64,000 bases of DNA from JBBDRJ01 sp963766295. GTDB taxonomy: Bacteria; Actinomycetota; JAICYB01. The DNA lies in assembly GCA_963766295.1 (NCBI GenBank), contig CAVXYW010000002.1:434001-498000 (forward strand), written 5' to 3'. Positions 25,996 to 33,530 of this stretch are shown here, piece by piece. A program made the position numbers and the translations under genes. The notes under the pieces were generated by a model, which saw only the letters and a list, made by a program, of their open reading frames with translations, had not been told where the DNA came from and ran no database searches. Each line of letters begins with the position of its first letter. Positions within the stretch are counted from its first letter, which is position 1.

Positions 25996-26496
25996 CTAGC
26001 TACTGAGACCTGCGTCCTTAAGCGTGAGATCCATGACTTTGTCCCAGCTCGAAGCGATCTTCAGAGCCATCCGCTCCTCATCAAAACGGTTTCGGCGAGC
26101 GACATCAGCCGTTTGCGCATCTCCCGCGCGTTCGGCCAGACGCTCAAGCAACTCATAAGCTGCGATCTCGAGGTGCTCAGTGACGAAGCCGTCGCGCGCG
26201 TTCTTCCCCGGTTTGTCGCCGCGGATCTGATCCTGCAGCCCCTTGACCACCGCTCCGAGCAATGCGGGCGCCTCTTTGGTCAACGCCGCCGGAGACTTGC
26301 CATGCGCCTCCAGGCACTCACGCAAGGACTCCTGATGTCGCTCAGTTTCAGTCCGGTGCTGCTCAAGCTCCTGGCGCATGTCCGCATCGTCCGTCGTCGA
26401 GATCATCGACTCGAGCATCTTCAGCACGTTCGTTTCCATCGCGTGCGCGTCCTCGATGTAACTAACGAGCTTCTCCTCCAGCGTTTGTTCTCCCAC
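25996..26496 (-). CDS. DUF892 ferritin-like stress protein (YciE-like)
   Basis: A 166-residue four-helix protein. TLEEKLVSYIEDAHAMETNVLKML, a second helix with QHRTETERHQESLREC and a third with EHLEIAAYELLERLA show the Glu/His positions of the DUF892/YciE ferritin-like fold. These proteins rise under osmotic, desiccation or stationary stress. GTG start with GGAGG before it. It is the last gene of a four-gene stress operon (27430 to 25996) probably driven by the SigB-like promoter at 27472-27497. Confidence 0.8.
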   Translation of the reverse strand: MGEQTLEEKLVSYIEDAHAMETNVLKMLESMISTTDDADMRQELEQHRTETERHQESLRECLEAHGKSPAALTKEAPALLGAVVKGLQDQIRGDKPGKNARDGFVTEHLEIAAYELLERLAERAGDAQTADVARRNRFDEERMALKIASSWDKVMDLTLKDAGLSS

Positions 26497-26529
26497 AGTG
26501 CCTCCTATGACGTTCAGCCTCAGCGAACC

Positions 26530-26757
26530 TCAGGAGTGCGTGTGATCGGTCCGCTCTTCGGAGATGACCGTCCGGTCACGTCGATAGGGTGCCCAAGGCG
26601 CCCAGAAGACCATCGACGCGAGCAATCCCACGCCGCCGACGATCATCAAGATCACACCTACGGTGTTCACGTCGAACCCCTGAGCCTGTGCGGTCACCGC
26701 GAAGGCCAAGATGGCTCCAAGAGCGAACAAGAAGATGCTGATTCCGATGCCTGGCAT
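26530..26757 (-). CDS. DUF6458 family small membrane protein (copy 1)
   Basis: A 75-residue protein with two hydrophobic segments (about 5-24 and 32-52) separated by a short polar loop, and a His-ending acidic tail (ERTDHTHS). GIGISIFLFALGAILAFAV and TVGVILMIVGGVGLL match the DUF6458 pattern. Two paralogs occur at 55702 and 59535. In this operon it lies between the GPGG peptide and the DUF892 gene. Role unknown, probably membrane stress. Confidence 0.8.
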   Translation of the reverse strand: MPGIGISIFLFALGAILAFAVTAQAQGFDVNTVGVILMIVGGVGLLASMVFWAPWAPYRRDRTVISEERTDHTHS

Positions 26758-26766
26758 GTGACCTCC

Positions 26767-26922
26767 CTATATCCGTCGACTCCGAAACACACTGAAGCCT
26801 CCAGGACCGATCGCCGCAGCGACGACTAGGAGGATGACTCCGAGCAGAATCTGACCCTGTACGAGCTGAACCACACCGATGATCGCCACGATCACTGCGA
26901 TTACCCAAAGCAGGGAACCCAC
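26767..26922 (-). CDS. GPGG-motif small membrane protein (copy 1)
   Basis: A 51-residue membrane peptide with two hydrophobic spans and the signature IGPGGFSVFRSRR at its end. The GTG start at 26922 follows AAGGAGGACGCCC; frames extending further upstream would overlap the CsbD-like gene and were discarded. The GPGG motif proteins are uncharacterised. A second copy is at 57877. Position within the stress operon suggests co-regulation with DUF6458. Confidence 0.75.
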   Translation of the reverse strand: MGSLLWVIAVIVAIIGVVQLVQGQILLGVILLVVAAAIGPGGFSVFRSRRI

Positions 26923-26941
26923 GGGCGTCCTCCTTGTTGAC

Positions 26942-27430
26942 TCAATCTTTGCGCTGACTATCCGCGTCCTTCCGGTGCGCGTCGGCCCTTTCTCGATGCA
27001 GCGCAGCTGTTGCGTCATGTCGGGCGGCCTGCGCCTCGTCGGCTCCGCGCTCACGCTGCTCGCGACCTTCCTTCCTGAGATCTCGCGAGCCCGTCACCGC
27101 TCCGACGGCTTGCTTGACAGCGCCCTTTGCACTTTCGGCAGCCGCGCGCCCGGCGGAAGGATCGCTGCCGGGGGCATTCTCAGACGATCCGCCCTTAGAT
27201 TGGAAACCTCGTTGTCTTGATTCGTGGGCGCGAGCCTCAGCCTGACGGCCCATGGCCTTGGCTTCCTCCTCGGCCGCGCGGAGCCGCTCAGTACCGGCCT
27301 CTTGCAGGCTGTGCCCGGCATCCTTCCAACGTTGGTTGCCGGCGAGCGCCCCACCAATCTCGAGATTGAGGCCAACGATCTTCTCGCCGATTCCTCGAAC
27401 GATTTGTGCCAGATTGCTCATACGTGTCAT
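26942..27430 (-). CDS. CsbD-like/helical stress protein
   Basis: A 162-residue hydrophilic protein rich in Ala, Glu, Arg, Gln and Lys, with an N-terminal LAQIVRGIGEKIVGLNLEIGGAL region and later CsbD-like GAVKQAVGAVTGSRDLRKEG, then Arg/His/Asp-rich helices. Such composition is typical of desiccation or general-stress proteins (CsbD, LEA-like). GGGAGG precedes ATG 27430. It heads the stress operon and has a SigB-type promoter motif 42 bases upstream of its start. Exact family assignment is tentative. Confidence 0.7.
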   Translation of the reverse strand: MTRMSNLAQIVRGIGEKIVGLNLEIGGALAGNQRWKDAGHSLQEAGTERLRAAEEEAKAMGRQAEARAHESRQRGFQSKGGSSENAPGSDPSAGRAAAESAKGAVKQAVGAVTGSRDLRKEGREQRERGADEAQAARHDATAALHRERADAHRKDADSQRKD

Positions 27431-27471
27431 TTCGTACCTCCCTTTGGTTGGCAAAGAGCGCGCGGTGCCGG

Positions 27472-27497
27472 CGACCCTCTCCGCATGACTGTCAAAC
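27472..27497 (-). promoter_or_regulatory. SigB/SigF-type promoter (candidate)
   Basis: On the reverse strand GTTT is followed, after 16 bases, by GGGTCG. This resembles the SigB/SigF consensus GTTT-N14-17-GGGTAT with two mismatches in the -10. It lies upstream of the CsbD-like gene that heads the stress operon. Confidence 0.45.
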
Positions 27498-27535
27498 CCC
27501 TTGCTCGCGATCCGTGGGGGCTGACGTCGCCACGA

Positions 27536-27892
27536 TCAGGCAGTTGACCACGAGTGCGGATCGGACTGTGCGGCTACCTCGAAGGCCCGCCGTCGTCGCT
27601 GGGCGCTGGCTGAGGCGACGGATGGGGCGCGCGTCGAAGTCCCAGGGTCCTGGCCGGCGTCTACGCGCAAGCTCTGCACTTCGTCAAGAACCTGCCCGAT
27701 TAGCTTGAGCGACGTGGACAGCCGGCAGAGGTCGTCGGTTGGTTCGGCAATCGCGCGGACCCGTGCGACCAGATCCGGCGGCCCGAAAAACTGCCCATCC
27801 TGCCAGGTCACCTCCGTTTCTTTCTCGCGCCATAGGCCCGCGATGGTGTACCGCACGGTACGGAGTGATCGTCCTTGCCCTGCCGAGTTCAC
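27536..27892 (-). CDS. hypothetical protein coupled to STAS gene
   Basis: A 118-residue protein of unknown family. The first 45 residues (TIAGLWREKETEVTWQDGQFFG region) look like a compact beta domain; the middle (DLCRLSTSLKLIGQVLDEVQ) is helical, and the C-terminus is Arg/Ser/Ala-rich. Its ATG overlaps the STAS gene stop as ATGA, which supports it as a real gene and indicates shared regulation by the TetR-operator promoter at 28401-28440. Confidence 0.6.
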   Translation of the reverse strand: MNSAGQGRSLRTVRYTIAGLWREKETEVTWQDGQFFGPPDLVARVRAIAEPTDDLCRLSTSLKLIGQVLDEVQSLRVDAGQDPGTSTRAPSVASASAQRRRRAFEVAAQSDPHSWSTA

Positions 27893-28377
27893 GCTTGGAG
27901 GCCTGTGCCGTTTGCTCGGGGCACAACTTCGAGAGCGAACGCTGTCGGGTGGCGCAAGGATGGTTCGGCGACCCGGAGCGGCTCGGCTTCGGCCAAAACC
28001 GCTTCTCGTGCAGAAGCCGAAGGTCCGTCGCCGACGGAGTCGACGAAGGGTAGCCGGTCGAGCAAACCGACGATCTCAAAGAGGCGCCGGACCGCCGGTC
28101 CACCCTGGATGATCTTGAACGCCACCCCGCACTTCTCCGCCAGGGAACTCCACCCGATGATGAGGTGAAGGCCCTGCGAGTCCATGAATGTAAGCCCCCG
28201 CAGATCAAGCACCAAGTGGCATCCGCCATTGAGTGCCTGCCGCAGCGCGGCGTCGAGCTCGTCGACGGTCACCATGTCGAGCTCGCCGAAGGCGGAGACG
28301 ATCACATTGCCGGGATCGATCTCGACTCGGAAAGGCGTATCCTGCCGCATGCTCTTGAACCGCGAACCGCCGATCAT
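27889..28377 (-). CDS. STAS domain protein (anti-sigma factor antagonist-like)
   Basis: A 162-residue protein. The STAS core includes VIVSAFGELDMVTVDELDAAL and LVLDLRGLTFMDSQGLHLI; the phospho-acceptor Ser of anti-anti-sigma factors is present in DSQG. About 45 residues follow the STAS fold with no recognisable domain. It likely takes part in partner switching with a serine kinase anti-sigma factor. ATG 28377 has AAAGGA upstream. It is the first gene after the operator-bearing promoter and is divergent from a TetR gene. Confidence 0.75.
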   Translation of the reverse strand: MIGGSRFKSMRQDTPFRVEIDPGNVIVSAFGELDMVTVDELDAALRQALNGGCHLVLDLRGLTFMDSQGLHLIIGWSSLAEKCGVAFKIIQGGPAVRRLFEIVGLLDRLPFVDSVGDGPSASAREAVLAEAEPLRVAEPSLRHPTAFALEVVPRANGTGLQA

Positions 28378-28400
28378 CGGGGGTCCTTTCACCAGCCGGA

Positions 28401-28440
28401 ACAGACAAGTCTGTATAGCACAGACAGAACTGTCTGTCAA
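28401..28440 (-). promoter_or_regulatory. sigma70-type promoter with paired palindromic operators (A)
   Basis: Reverse strand: TTGACA (28435-28440), 17-base spacer, TATACA (28412-28417). Inside the spacer lies an 18-base palindrome ACAGACAG-AA-CTGTCTGT (28420-28437); over the -10 and downstream lies ACAGAC-AA-GTCTGT (28401-28414). The palindrome centres are 21 bases, two helical turns, apart. It drives the STAS gene; the forward TATACT at 28451-28456 could serve the divergent TetR gene. Architecture is almost identical to 29151-29190. Confidence 0.75.
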
Positions 28441-28461
28441 TGCAGATGTTTATACTGAGGC

Positions 28462-29088
28462 ATGAGCCATGCGACTGGGTCCGTAGACAGGAGGGGCAAC
28501 GACCATGCGCGGCAACGCATCTTGGACACGGCCTACGAGTTGTTTTCCGCTCGAGGCATCCGCGCAGTAGGGACGAACGAGATCATCGAACGCGCCGGGG
28601 TGGCCAAGGCCACCCTGTACAGCCACTTCCCCTCGAAGAACGACCTCGTGCTGGCGTTCCTCGAGCAGCGCGAGCAACGCTGGACTCATGCGTTCGTGGT
28701 GGCGGAGGCCCGGCGTCGCGGCTCGACGCCGGCTGAGCAGCTGCTCGCCATCTTCGACGTGTTCGATGAGTGGTTCGAGCGCGAGGACTTCGAGGGATGC
28801 TCGTTCGTCAACGTCCTTCTCGAGATGGGGGCCGAGCATCCCGCCGGTGCCGCGTGCGTTCGCCATTTGGAGACGATCCGGGGCGTCCTGCGAACCATGG
28901 CTGAGGAGGCAAACATCGAGGATCCGGCTGAATTTGCCCTGTCCTGGCACGTTCTCATGAAGGGGGCGATCGTTCAGGCAGCGCAAGGCATCGTCGGCGG
29001 GGGGCAGAGGGCGAAGGCGATGGGGCAAGTCCTCCTCGACCAGCACATGGCGCCCAAGCGCAGCAAGCGGTCGCGGCGAAAAAGCTGA
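28462..29088 (+). CDS. TetR family regulator (paralog 1)
   Basis: A 208-residue TetR regulator. HTH: RILDTAYELFSARG ... IIERAGVAKATLYSHF; the C-terminal half (EGCSFVNVLLEMG) is the ligand-binding type seen in TetR_C proteins of this sort. It is a close paralog of the protein at 31009, with a near-identical recognition helix, so both should bind the same ACAGAC/GTCTGT sites. The promoter region 28401-28461 contains two such sites, implying autoregulation. The ATG is only about six bases after a TATACT, so the transcript may be leaderless. Confidence 0.85.
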   Translation: MSHATGSVDRRGNDHARQRILDTAYELFSARGIRAVGTNEIIERAGVAKATLYSHFPSKNDLVLAFLEQREQRWTHAFVVAEARRRGSTPAEQLLAIFDVFDEWFEREDFEGCSFVNVLLEMGAEHPAGAACVRHLETIRGVLRTMAEEANIEDPAEFALSWHVLMKGAIVQAAQGIVGGGQRAKAMGQVLLDQHMAPKRSKRSRRKS

Positions 29089-29150
29089 AGCTGACCTCGC
29101 CGGCCCAAACGCAGCAGACCGGCGGCGCGCTTTTCGGATGGTGCACTACC

Positions 29151-29190
29151 TTGACAGACAGACCTGTCTATGCTATACAGACCTGTCTGT
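29151..29190 (+). promoter_or_regulatory. sigma70-type promoter with paired palindromic operators (B)
   Basis: TTGACA (29151-29156), 17-base spacer, TATACA (29174-29179). Palindrome AGACAG-AC-CTGTCT (29156-29169) fills the spacer and ACAGAC-CT-GTCTGT (29177-29190) covers the -10/+1 region, centres 21 bases apart. It repeats the layout at 28401-28440 on the opposite strand nearly base for base. It drives the GNAT and patatin genes. Confidence 0.75.
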
Positions 29191-29206
29191 CCTCCGAGGA
29201 GAAGCC

Positions 29207-29773
29207 GTGCCCGCGCATGCGACCAAGATCCGACCAGAGCTCCTCGTTCGCGACGGACGCGCCATTGTTCTCCGGCCGATTCGGGCTGCTGATGCAGACC
29301 TTCTTATCGAGTTCCACGATCGACTTTCGGCGCACACGAAGTATCTCCGCTTCTTCGAACCGAAGCCGCGACTGACGCCGCGGGAAGCGCACTACCTCGC
29401 CAACGTCGATTACGAGAGCCGCTTCGCGATCGTCGCTTGCGCTCGAGAGGACGGCGAGGAACGGATCCTCGCCGTCGGTCGTTTCGACCTCGCGGGACCG
29501 GCGACAGGCGAAGCCGCGATCGTGGTGCGCGACGACTATCAGCGCAGGGGCCTCGGCACGGCCATCTTCGGGAGGCTGATCGAGATCGCTCGCGCTCGCG
29601 GCGTGACATCGTTGTCCGGCGAGATCCTTGCTGAGAACGATCAGATGATCGGGTTCCTGCGAGCGAATGATGTGGGCGTGAGTGCTCCTAAAGCCGGGAT
29701 CTACCGCGTCACGACAAAGCTCGAGGAGCACGCGGTCGCATTGCGGGCCTCTCCAACAGGCGGTTCGGCATGA
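29207..29773 (+). CDS. GNAT acetyltransferase (Pat-like)
   Basis: A 188-residue GNAT. IVLRPIRAADADLLIEFHDRLS and YLRFFEPKPRLT match the N-terminal arm of Pat-type protein lysine acetyltransferases; acetyl-CoA motif A is VRDDYQRRGLGTAIF. No CNMP-binding or ligase domain is attached. GTG 29207 has GAGGAG 5 bases upstream; longer frames run through the operator. First gene after promoter B, so repressed by the TetR pair (inference); followed by the patatin gene 15 bases later. Confidence 0.8.
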   Translation: MPAHATKIRPELLVRDGRAIVLRPIRAADADLLIEFHDRLSAHTKYLRFFEPKPRLTPREAHYLANVDYESRFAIVACAREDGEERILAVGRFDLAGPATGEAAIVVRDDYQRRGLGTAIFGRLIEIARARGVTSLSGEILAENDQMIGFLRANDVGVSAPKAGIYRVTTKLEEHAVALRASPTGGSA

Positions 29774-29788
29774 CCCCGAGCGCGGGCT

Positions 29789-30778
29789 ATGGATAGGCCA
29801 CGTGTCGCGCTGGTCCTAGGAGCTGGAGGGATCGTTGGCCAGGCATACCACGCGGGAGTGCTGGCCGCCATCGAAAACGACATCGGCTGGGATCCTCGCA
29901 CGGCGGACCTGATCGTCGGGTCGTCCGTTGGGTCCGTCATGGGCGCCTTGCTCCGGCTCGCTGTCCCAGCATCAGACCTCGCCGCATGGGCGGTAAAGGC
30001 GCCTCTGTCAGTCCGCGGCTCTTCGGTGATCGGTTACCTGGAGGACAACCGCGAGGAGCTAGCCCGTCCGAAGGCGCGTGACTGGTTCCGCCCCTGGCGC
30101 GTCCCTTCGGCCGCTCTGCTAGCGAGGCTCGCGCGAAGACCTTGGAGGGTCCGCCCGATGGCCGCCTTGATGACGTTGATGCCGTCCGGGCGAATCGACA
30201 TCACACGGCCCGCCCGATTGCTCGACGACATCGCGCCGGCGGGCTGGCCTCACGGGCTTTGGATATGCGCCGTGCGGCAGACCGACGGCAGGCGCGTTGT
30301 GTTCGGGCGACCTGGGTCTCCCAGCGTCGCCCTTTCGTGCGCGATAGCCGCATCGTGCGCCATTCCCGGTTACTTTTCGCCCGTACGAGCCGGTGCCGAC
30401 TCGTACCTGGATGGTGGCGCGTACTCGCCGACGAACGCCGACGTTCTGCGCAAGGAGGACTTCGATCTTGTGTTGGCGATCTCACCCATGTCGGCCGCCG
30501 GCGGACGGTCGCGGTCGGTCGATGCCCCCCTTCGCTGGCTCAATCACCGCCGCCTGGAGCGGGAGCTGCGACCCGTGAAAGCCCGAGGCGCAACCGTCGT
30601 ACGCTTCGAACCTGGCCCGGCATCAGTGTCCGCCATGGGCATAAACCCCATGACGGAAACAAGGTCTGCGCGTGTCATCTTGGACTCGTTCATCGAGACT
30701 GGGGCTCACGTAGCATCCCGTTCGGTCCGCGATCGCCTCATGCCCCTCGCCGTACACGTGCGCAATCGGGCCGTCTGA
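29789..30778 (+). CDS. patatin-like phospholipase
   Basis: A 329-residue patatin-fold lipase. The oxyanion loop is VLGAGGIVGQAYHAG, the nucleophile motif is VGSSVGS (G-x-S-x-G) and the catalytic Asp lies in LDGGAYSPTNAD. Related RssA-like proteins occur in bacteria as cytoplasmic or membrane-associated acyl hydrolases. It shares the TetR-controlled transcript with the GNAT gene, so the operon may change membrane lipids and protein acetylation together (inference). Confidence 0.8.
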   Translation: MDRPRVALVLGAGGIVGQAYHAGVLAAIENDIGWDPRTADLIVGSSVGSVMGALLRLAVPASDLAAWAVKAPLSVRGSSVIGYLEDNREELARPKARDWFRPWRVPSAALLARLARRPWRVRPMAALMTLMPSGRIDITRPARLLDDIAPAGWPHGLWICAVRQTDGRRVVFGRPGSPSVALSCAIAASCAIPGYFSPVRAGADSYLDGGAYSPTNADVLRKEDFDLVLAISPMSAAGGRSRSVDAPLRWLNHRRLERELRPVKARGATVVRFEPGPASVSAMGINPMTETRSARVILDSFIETGAHVASRSVRDRLMPLAVHVRNRAV

Positions 30779-30955
30779 ACAACTCTCTTCCGAGCTACGC
30801 GCGCTCCGGCGGGGCGCACGCTCATGGCTTGGTCCCCCTTTCTCGCTGGAGAGACCATCCGCCCGAGTGCGATCCTCATCCCTACCGTCGCTGCGTTACC
30901 AGGCCGAACAGGGAAGGAGCGAGTAGACAGTAGACACGCACATCCACCCTCTAGC

Positions 30956-30993
30956 CAGACGGGTCTGTACACTGTGATGGTAGGCCGTCTACC
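30956..30993. promoter_or_regulatory. divergent operator-like sites upstream of TetR paralog 2
   Basis: CAGAC-GG-GTCTG (30956-30967) is a shortened version of the ACAGAC/GTCTGT operator. A second palindrome GGTAG-GCCGT-CTACC lies at 30979-30993, close to the GTG start at 31009. Direct GTAGACA repeats occur just upstream at 30933-30945. Autoregulation of the second TetR gene is inferred. Confidence 0.55.
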
Positions 30994-31008
30994 AAGAAAG
31001 TTTCCGAC

Positions 31009-31623
31009 GTGGTGCTCACTTCGAGCGATGCAGCCAGCAGGATAAGCGGTCGTGACCGTGTCCTCGAGACTGCATACGACCTGTTCTCATCGCGCGGCAT
31101 TCGTGCTGTCGGCGTGGACGAAATCATCGAACGGGCGGGCGTAGCTAAGGCGACGCTTTACAACCATTTTTCCACCAAGGACGATCTCGTATTGGCGTTT
31201 CTGGAGCGACGCGAGCAACGCTGGACGACGGAGTGGGTTGAGGCGGAGGCTCGGCGGCGGGGATCGACGCCCGAAGAGCAGCTGTTAGCCATCTTTGACG
31301 TCTTCGGTGAATGGTTTCGGCGAGACGATTTCGAGGGGTGCTCCTTTATCAACGTCCTTCTCGAGATGGGCGCCTCCCATCCCGCGGGTAGGGCGAGTGC
31401 GAAATACCTCGAAAACATACGGACGGTAGTGACTCGACTCGCTTCGGAAGCTGGCCTGCGCGGTCCGGAACGCTTCGCACGGTCATGGCACATCCTGATG
31501 AAGGGTTCCATCGTCCAAGCTGCAGAAGGAGACGTTGATGCGGCCAAGACCGCTCAGGCGATGGCCCGCCTCCTGATCGAGCAGCACCGGCGCGCGCCTA
31601 AGCGTCCAAAAGGATCCCGCTAG
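31009..31623 (+). CDS. TetR family regulator (paralog 2)
   Basis: A 204-residue TetR protein clearly duplicated from, or sharing a recent ancestor with, the one at 28462: RVLETAYDLFSSRG, IIERAGVAKATLYNHF, EGCSFINVLLEMGASHPAG and SWHILMKGSIVQAAEG parallel the partner line by line. GTG start; the second GTG three bases on is an alternative. No strong Shine-Dalgarno. The C-terminus is Lys/Arg-rich. It may bind the same operators with a different inducer. Confidence 0.85.
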   Translation: MVLTSSDAASRISGRDRVLETAYDLFSSRGIRAVGVDEIIERAGVAKATLYNHFSTKDDLVLAFLERREQRWTTEWVEAEARRRGSTPEEQLLAIFDVFGEWFRRDDFEGCSFINVLLEMGASHPAGRASAKYLENIRTVVTRLASEAGLRGPERFARSWHILMKGSIVQAAEGDVDAAKTAQAMARLLIEQHRRAPKRPKGSR

Positions 31624-31655
31624 TTCTATCTGGTTCTTCCGGTTTTCGCTCGCTC

Positions 31656-31675
31656 GTGGGCGCGGCAGAGAATCG
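31656..31675 (-). repeat. partial copy of tRNA-Val 3' end (att-like)
   Basis: GTGGGCGCGGCAG (31656-31668) followed, after one inserted A, by GAATCG (31670-31675) reproduces the sequence at 33351-33369, which is the 3' terminal part of the tRNA-Val gene. The copy is in the same orientation and lies on the 3' side of the tRNA, as expected for the second attachment site of an element that integrated in the tRNA. Confidence 0.5.
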
Positions 31676-31797
31676 TGCATACCAATAGCTGCACGACGTT
31701 GGCGGCTCCCGAGCGAACTTGCCGTCCTACCTGGGCGCCTTCGGGAGCGCGTTCAACGGCAACTCAACGGCAGAGTCGGCTATTCATATGAACGCCG

Positions 31798-32442
31798 CTA
31801 GCCGCTCGGTAATAGGGCGTGCGCCACCGCATCCTCCAGCCACTCCGCATAGTCGGCCGTCGACCACCCCCGCTCGTCACGCAACATGGACGCGAGGTCT
31901 GGGCTGGCGAGTGCCCACAGGATCTCTGTCGCGCGCTTCTTTGTTGTGCGAAGCCGTCCCTTCTTGGCGATCCATCCGACGATCCTCTCCACGTTGCGGG
32001 CGCGGTAGGACTGCATCTCCTCGAAGATTGCCGCTATCTCAGGATCGGAGGCTGCTGCCGATCGCATGATTGTGTAGACGTGGCTGATGCGGTCCAGCGC
32101 GCCGATCAGAAAGCGGACGTAGAGGGTGACCTGGCGACGCTGGTCCGGCGCGTCACGGACGGCTTTCGCTTCGGGCAGGTCGAGCTCATTCGTCACGTCG
32201 GTTCCATGAACGAGATGCATGTCGAGCAATGCGGTCAGCACCCGTGCCTTCGATGAGAAGACGTTGTAGACAGTCTCGCTCGCAACACCTGCGCGTTTGG
32301 CGATCGCGTTGACCGTGGTCCGCGCATAACCGTCGCCCGCGAATAGCTCGTCGGCCGCGTCGAGGATCCGCCGCCGAGTGAGGGCAGCCTGCTCCCGACG
32401 GATGGGGGACGCGTAGCTCCGCTTCTTCGGCACTCTTGACAT
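31798..32442 (-). CDS. TetR family regulator
   Basis: A 214-residue TetR protein. HTH: RRRILDAADELFAGDGYARTT, VNAIAKRAGVASETVYNVF. The effector half has ARNVERIVGWIAKKG and WALASPDLASMLRDERGWS, close in style to the TetR at 7996 but not to the paralogs at 28 and 31 kb. A TATAAT lies on the reverse strand at 32472-32477 upstream. It is divergent from the ester cyclase gene, its likely target, and lies in the segment bounded by the tRNA-like repeats. Confidence 0.8.
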   Translation of the reverse strand: MSRVPKKRSYASPIRREQAALTRRRILDAADELFAGDGYARTTVNAIAKRAGVASETVYNVFSSKARVLTALLDMHLVHGTDVTNELDLPEAKAVRDAPDQRRQVTLYVRFLIGALDRISHVYTIMRSAAASDPEIAAIFEEMQSYRARNVERIVGWIAKKGRLRTTKKRATEILWALASPDLASMLRDERGWSTADYAEWLEDAVAHALLPSG

Positions 32443-32543
32443 GTCACCTTAGTAAGACTGTAATGAAACCTATTATACTCAGATGATATCAGCCGGTGAG
32501 GCCTAGGACGTCCATGTCCGGGCGCGAAGCAGGGAGGAAGGGC

Positions 32544-32966
32544 ATGTCTGACCAGAACAAGGCAGTTGCGCGCCGCCTCTTTGAGGAAATCCTTACAGAG
32601 GGAAATCTGGATGCGATTGAAGAGGTCTTCGCTGCCGACTACCACGATCACGACCCGGCGAATGAGGAAGACACGAGAGGGCACGACGGCGTGCGACGTG
32701 AGATCTCCGGCTACCGTGCCGCGTTTCCAGATCTCCAGGTCACCGTCGAAGACCAACTTGCTGATGGTGACCTAACCGCCACTCGCTGGACGACGCGCGG
32801 CACGCATCGAGCTGCGCTCGGCGACCTTGCCGCGACTGGCAAGTCGTTCTCCATGACCGGCATAACCATCCACCGTTTCCGCAGTGGCGCGATCTGCGAA
32901 GGCTGGTGGAACTGGGACGCCATGGGAATGATGCAGCAGCTCGGCGCCCTCCTGCCGAGCGCTTGA
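32544..32966 (+). CDS. SnoaL-like ester cyclase family protein
   Basis: A 140-residue SnoaL/NTF2-like protein. NKAVARRLFEEILTEGNLDAI, DYHDHDPANEED, YRAAFPDLQVTVEDQLADGD and TGITIHRFRSGAICEGWWNWD match the ester cyclase/SnoaL branch that ends with a helix after WxxxD. Enzymes of the fold do aldol cyclisation or hydroxylation; function here unknown. GGAGGAAGGGC precedes ATG 32544. Divergent from a TetR gene. Confidence 0.8.
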   Translation: MSDQNKAVARRLFEEILTEGNLDAIEEVFAADYHDHDPANEEDTRGHDGVRREISGYRAAFPDLQVTVEDQLADGDLTATRWTTRGTHRAALGDLAATGKSFSMTGITIHRFRSGAICEGWWNWDAMGMMQQLGALLPSA

Positions 32967-33351
32967 TGCGGTCGGATCGGTCGCCGTGTAGGACGCGTAG
33001 CTTCGTCGGCTTCGGTCGTGCCCGCGCCTTCGCATGTCTGGTCGTCCTAGCGCGGTAGCCAGATGTTTCTGGTCGCGCCACAGTGGGGGTGGGTAACCTC
33101 GACGTCTGCGTGTAGGTACGTTGCGCCGTCCGCCGTCGTCCCCACAAACGGTTCCCGGATGTCCCAGCGAAGGCAGTGATGGACACATCGGCGACAGTCC
33201 TAGCCAAGCGAGCAGGCGAAGCTCAGGCCGCGGTCGACAGCGCGCGGGCAATTTCGCTCTGGGAGGCGAGTCTCGAAGGAGCGCTGGCGGAGCCGTTCAA
33301 CACGCTCCAGGGCCCCGGGGACGCCGGTTCTATTAGTGACTGCCTGGTCTG
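32967..33351. other. gene-poor gap before tRNA-Val
   Basis: About 385 bases without a convincing gene. A short forward frame from ATG 33182 reads MDTSATVLAKRAGEAQAAVD and continues into the tRNA gene, so it is at most a truncated fragment. No terminator hairpin or repeat stands out. This stretch is the right part of the segment flanked by the tRNA 3'-end repeats. Confidence 0.5.
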
Positions 33352-33424
33352 TGGGCGCGGCAGGAATCGAACCTGCGACCCCCTGGTTGTGATCCAGGTG
33401 CGCTAGCCGCTGCGCCACGCGCCC
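33352..33424 (-). tRNA. tRNA-Val (CAC)
   Basis: A 73-nt cloverleaf on the reverse strand: acceptor GGGCGCG/CGCGCCC with discriminator A, D-stem GCGC, anticodon stem CCTGG/CCAGG around loop ATCACAA (anticodon CAC, U33 present), T-stem GCAGG/CCTGC with TTCGAAT loop. CCA is not encoded. It reads the Val codon GUG. Confidence 0.92.
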
Positions 33425-33530
33425 TTTGGCGGCTCGAGTCTACCCGGCAGAGCGCGCCATCACGACCGCGCTTTTTGTGTGCGCAGAGCGCAGTCGACCA
33501 CTCGGGTCGAGCGCGATGACGAGATCGGCT

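Noticed and set aside
26113..26829. Long forward frame opposite the DUF892 and DUF6458 genes
   Set aside because: Both genes beneath have family motifs and ribosome binding sites; the forward frame has none.
33176..33406. Forward frame starting MMDTSATVLAKRAGEAQ
   Set aside because: It runs straight through the tRNA-Val gene and has no ribosome binding site or known family; at most a fragment.
31656..33424. Intact prophage or integrative element at tRNA-Val
   Set aside because: No integrase, replication or structural genes; only the end duplication is seen, so it is reported as a possible scar.
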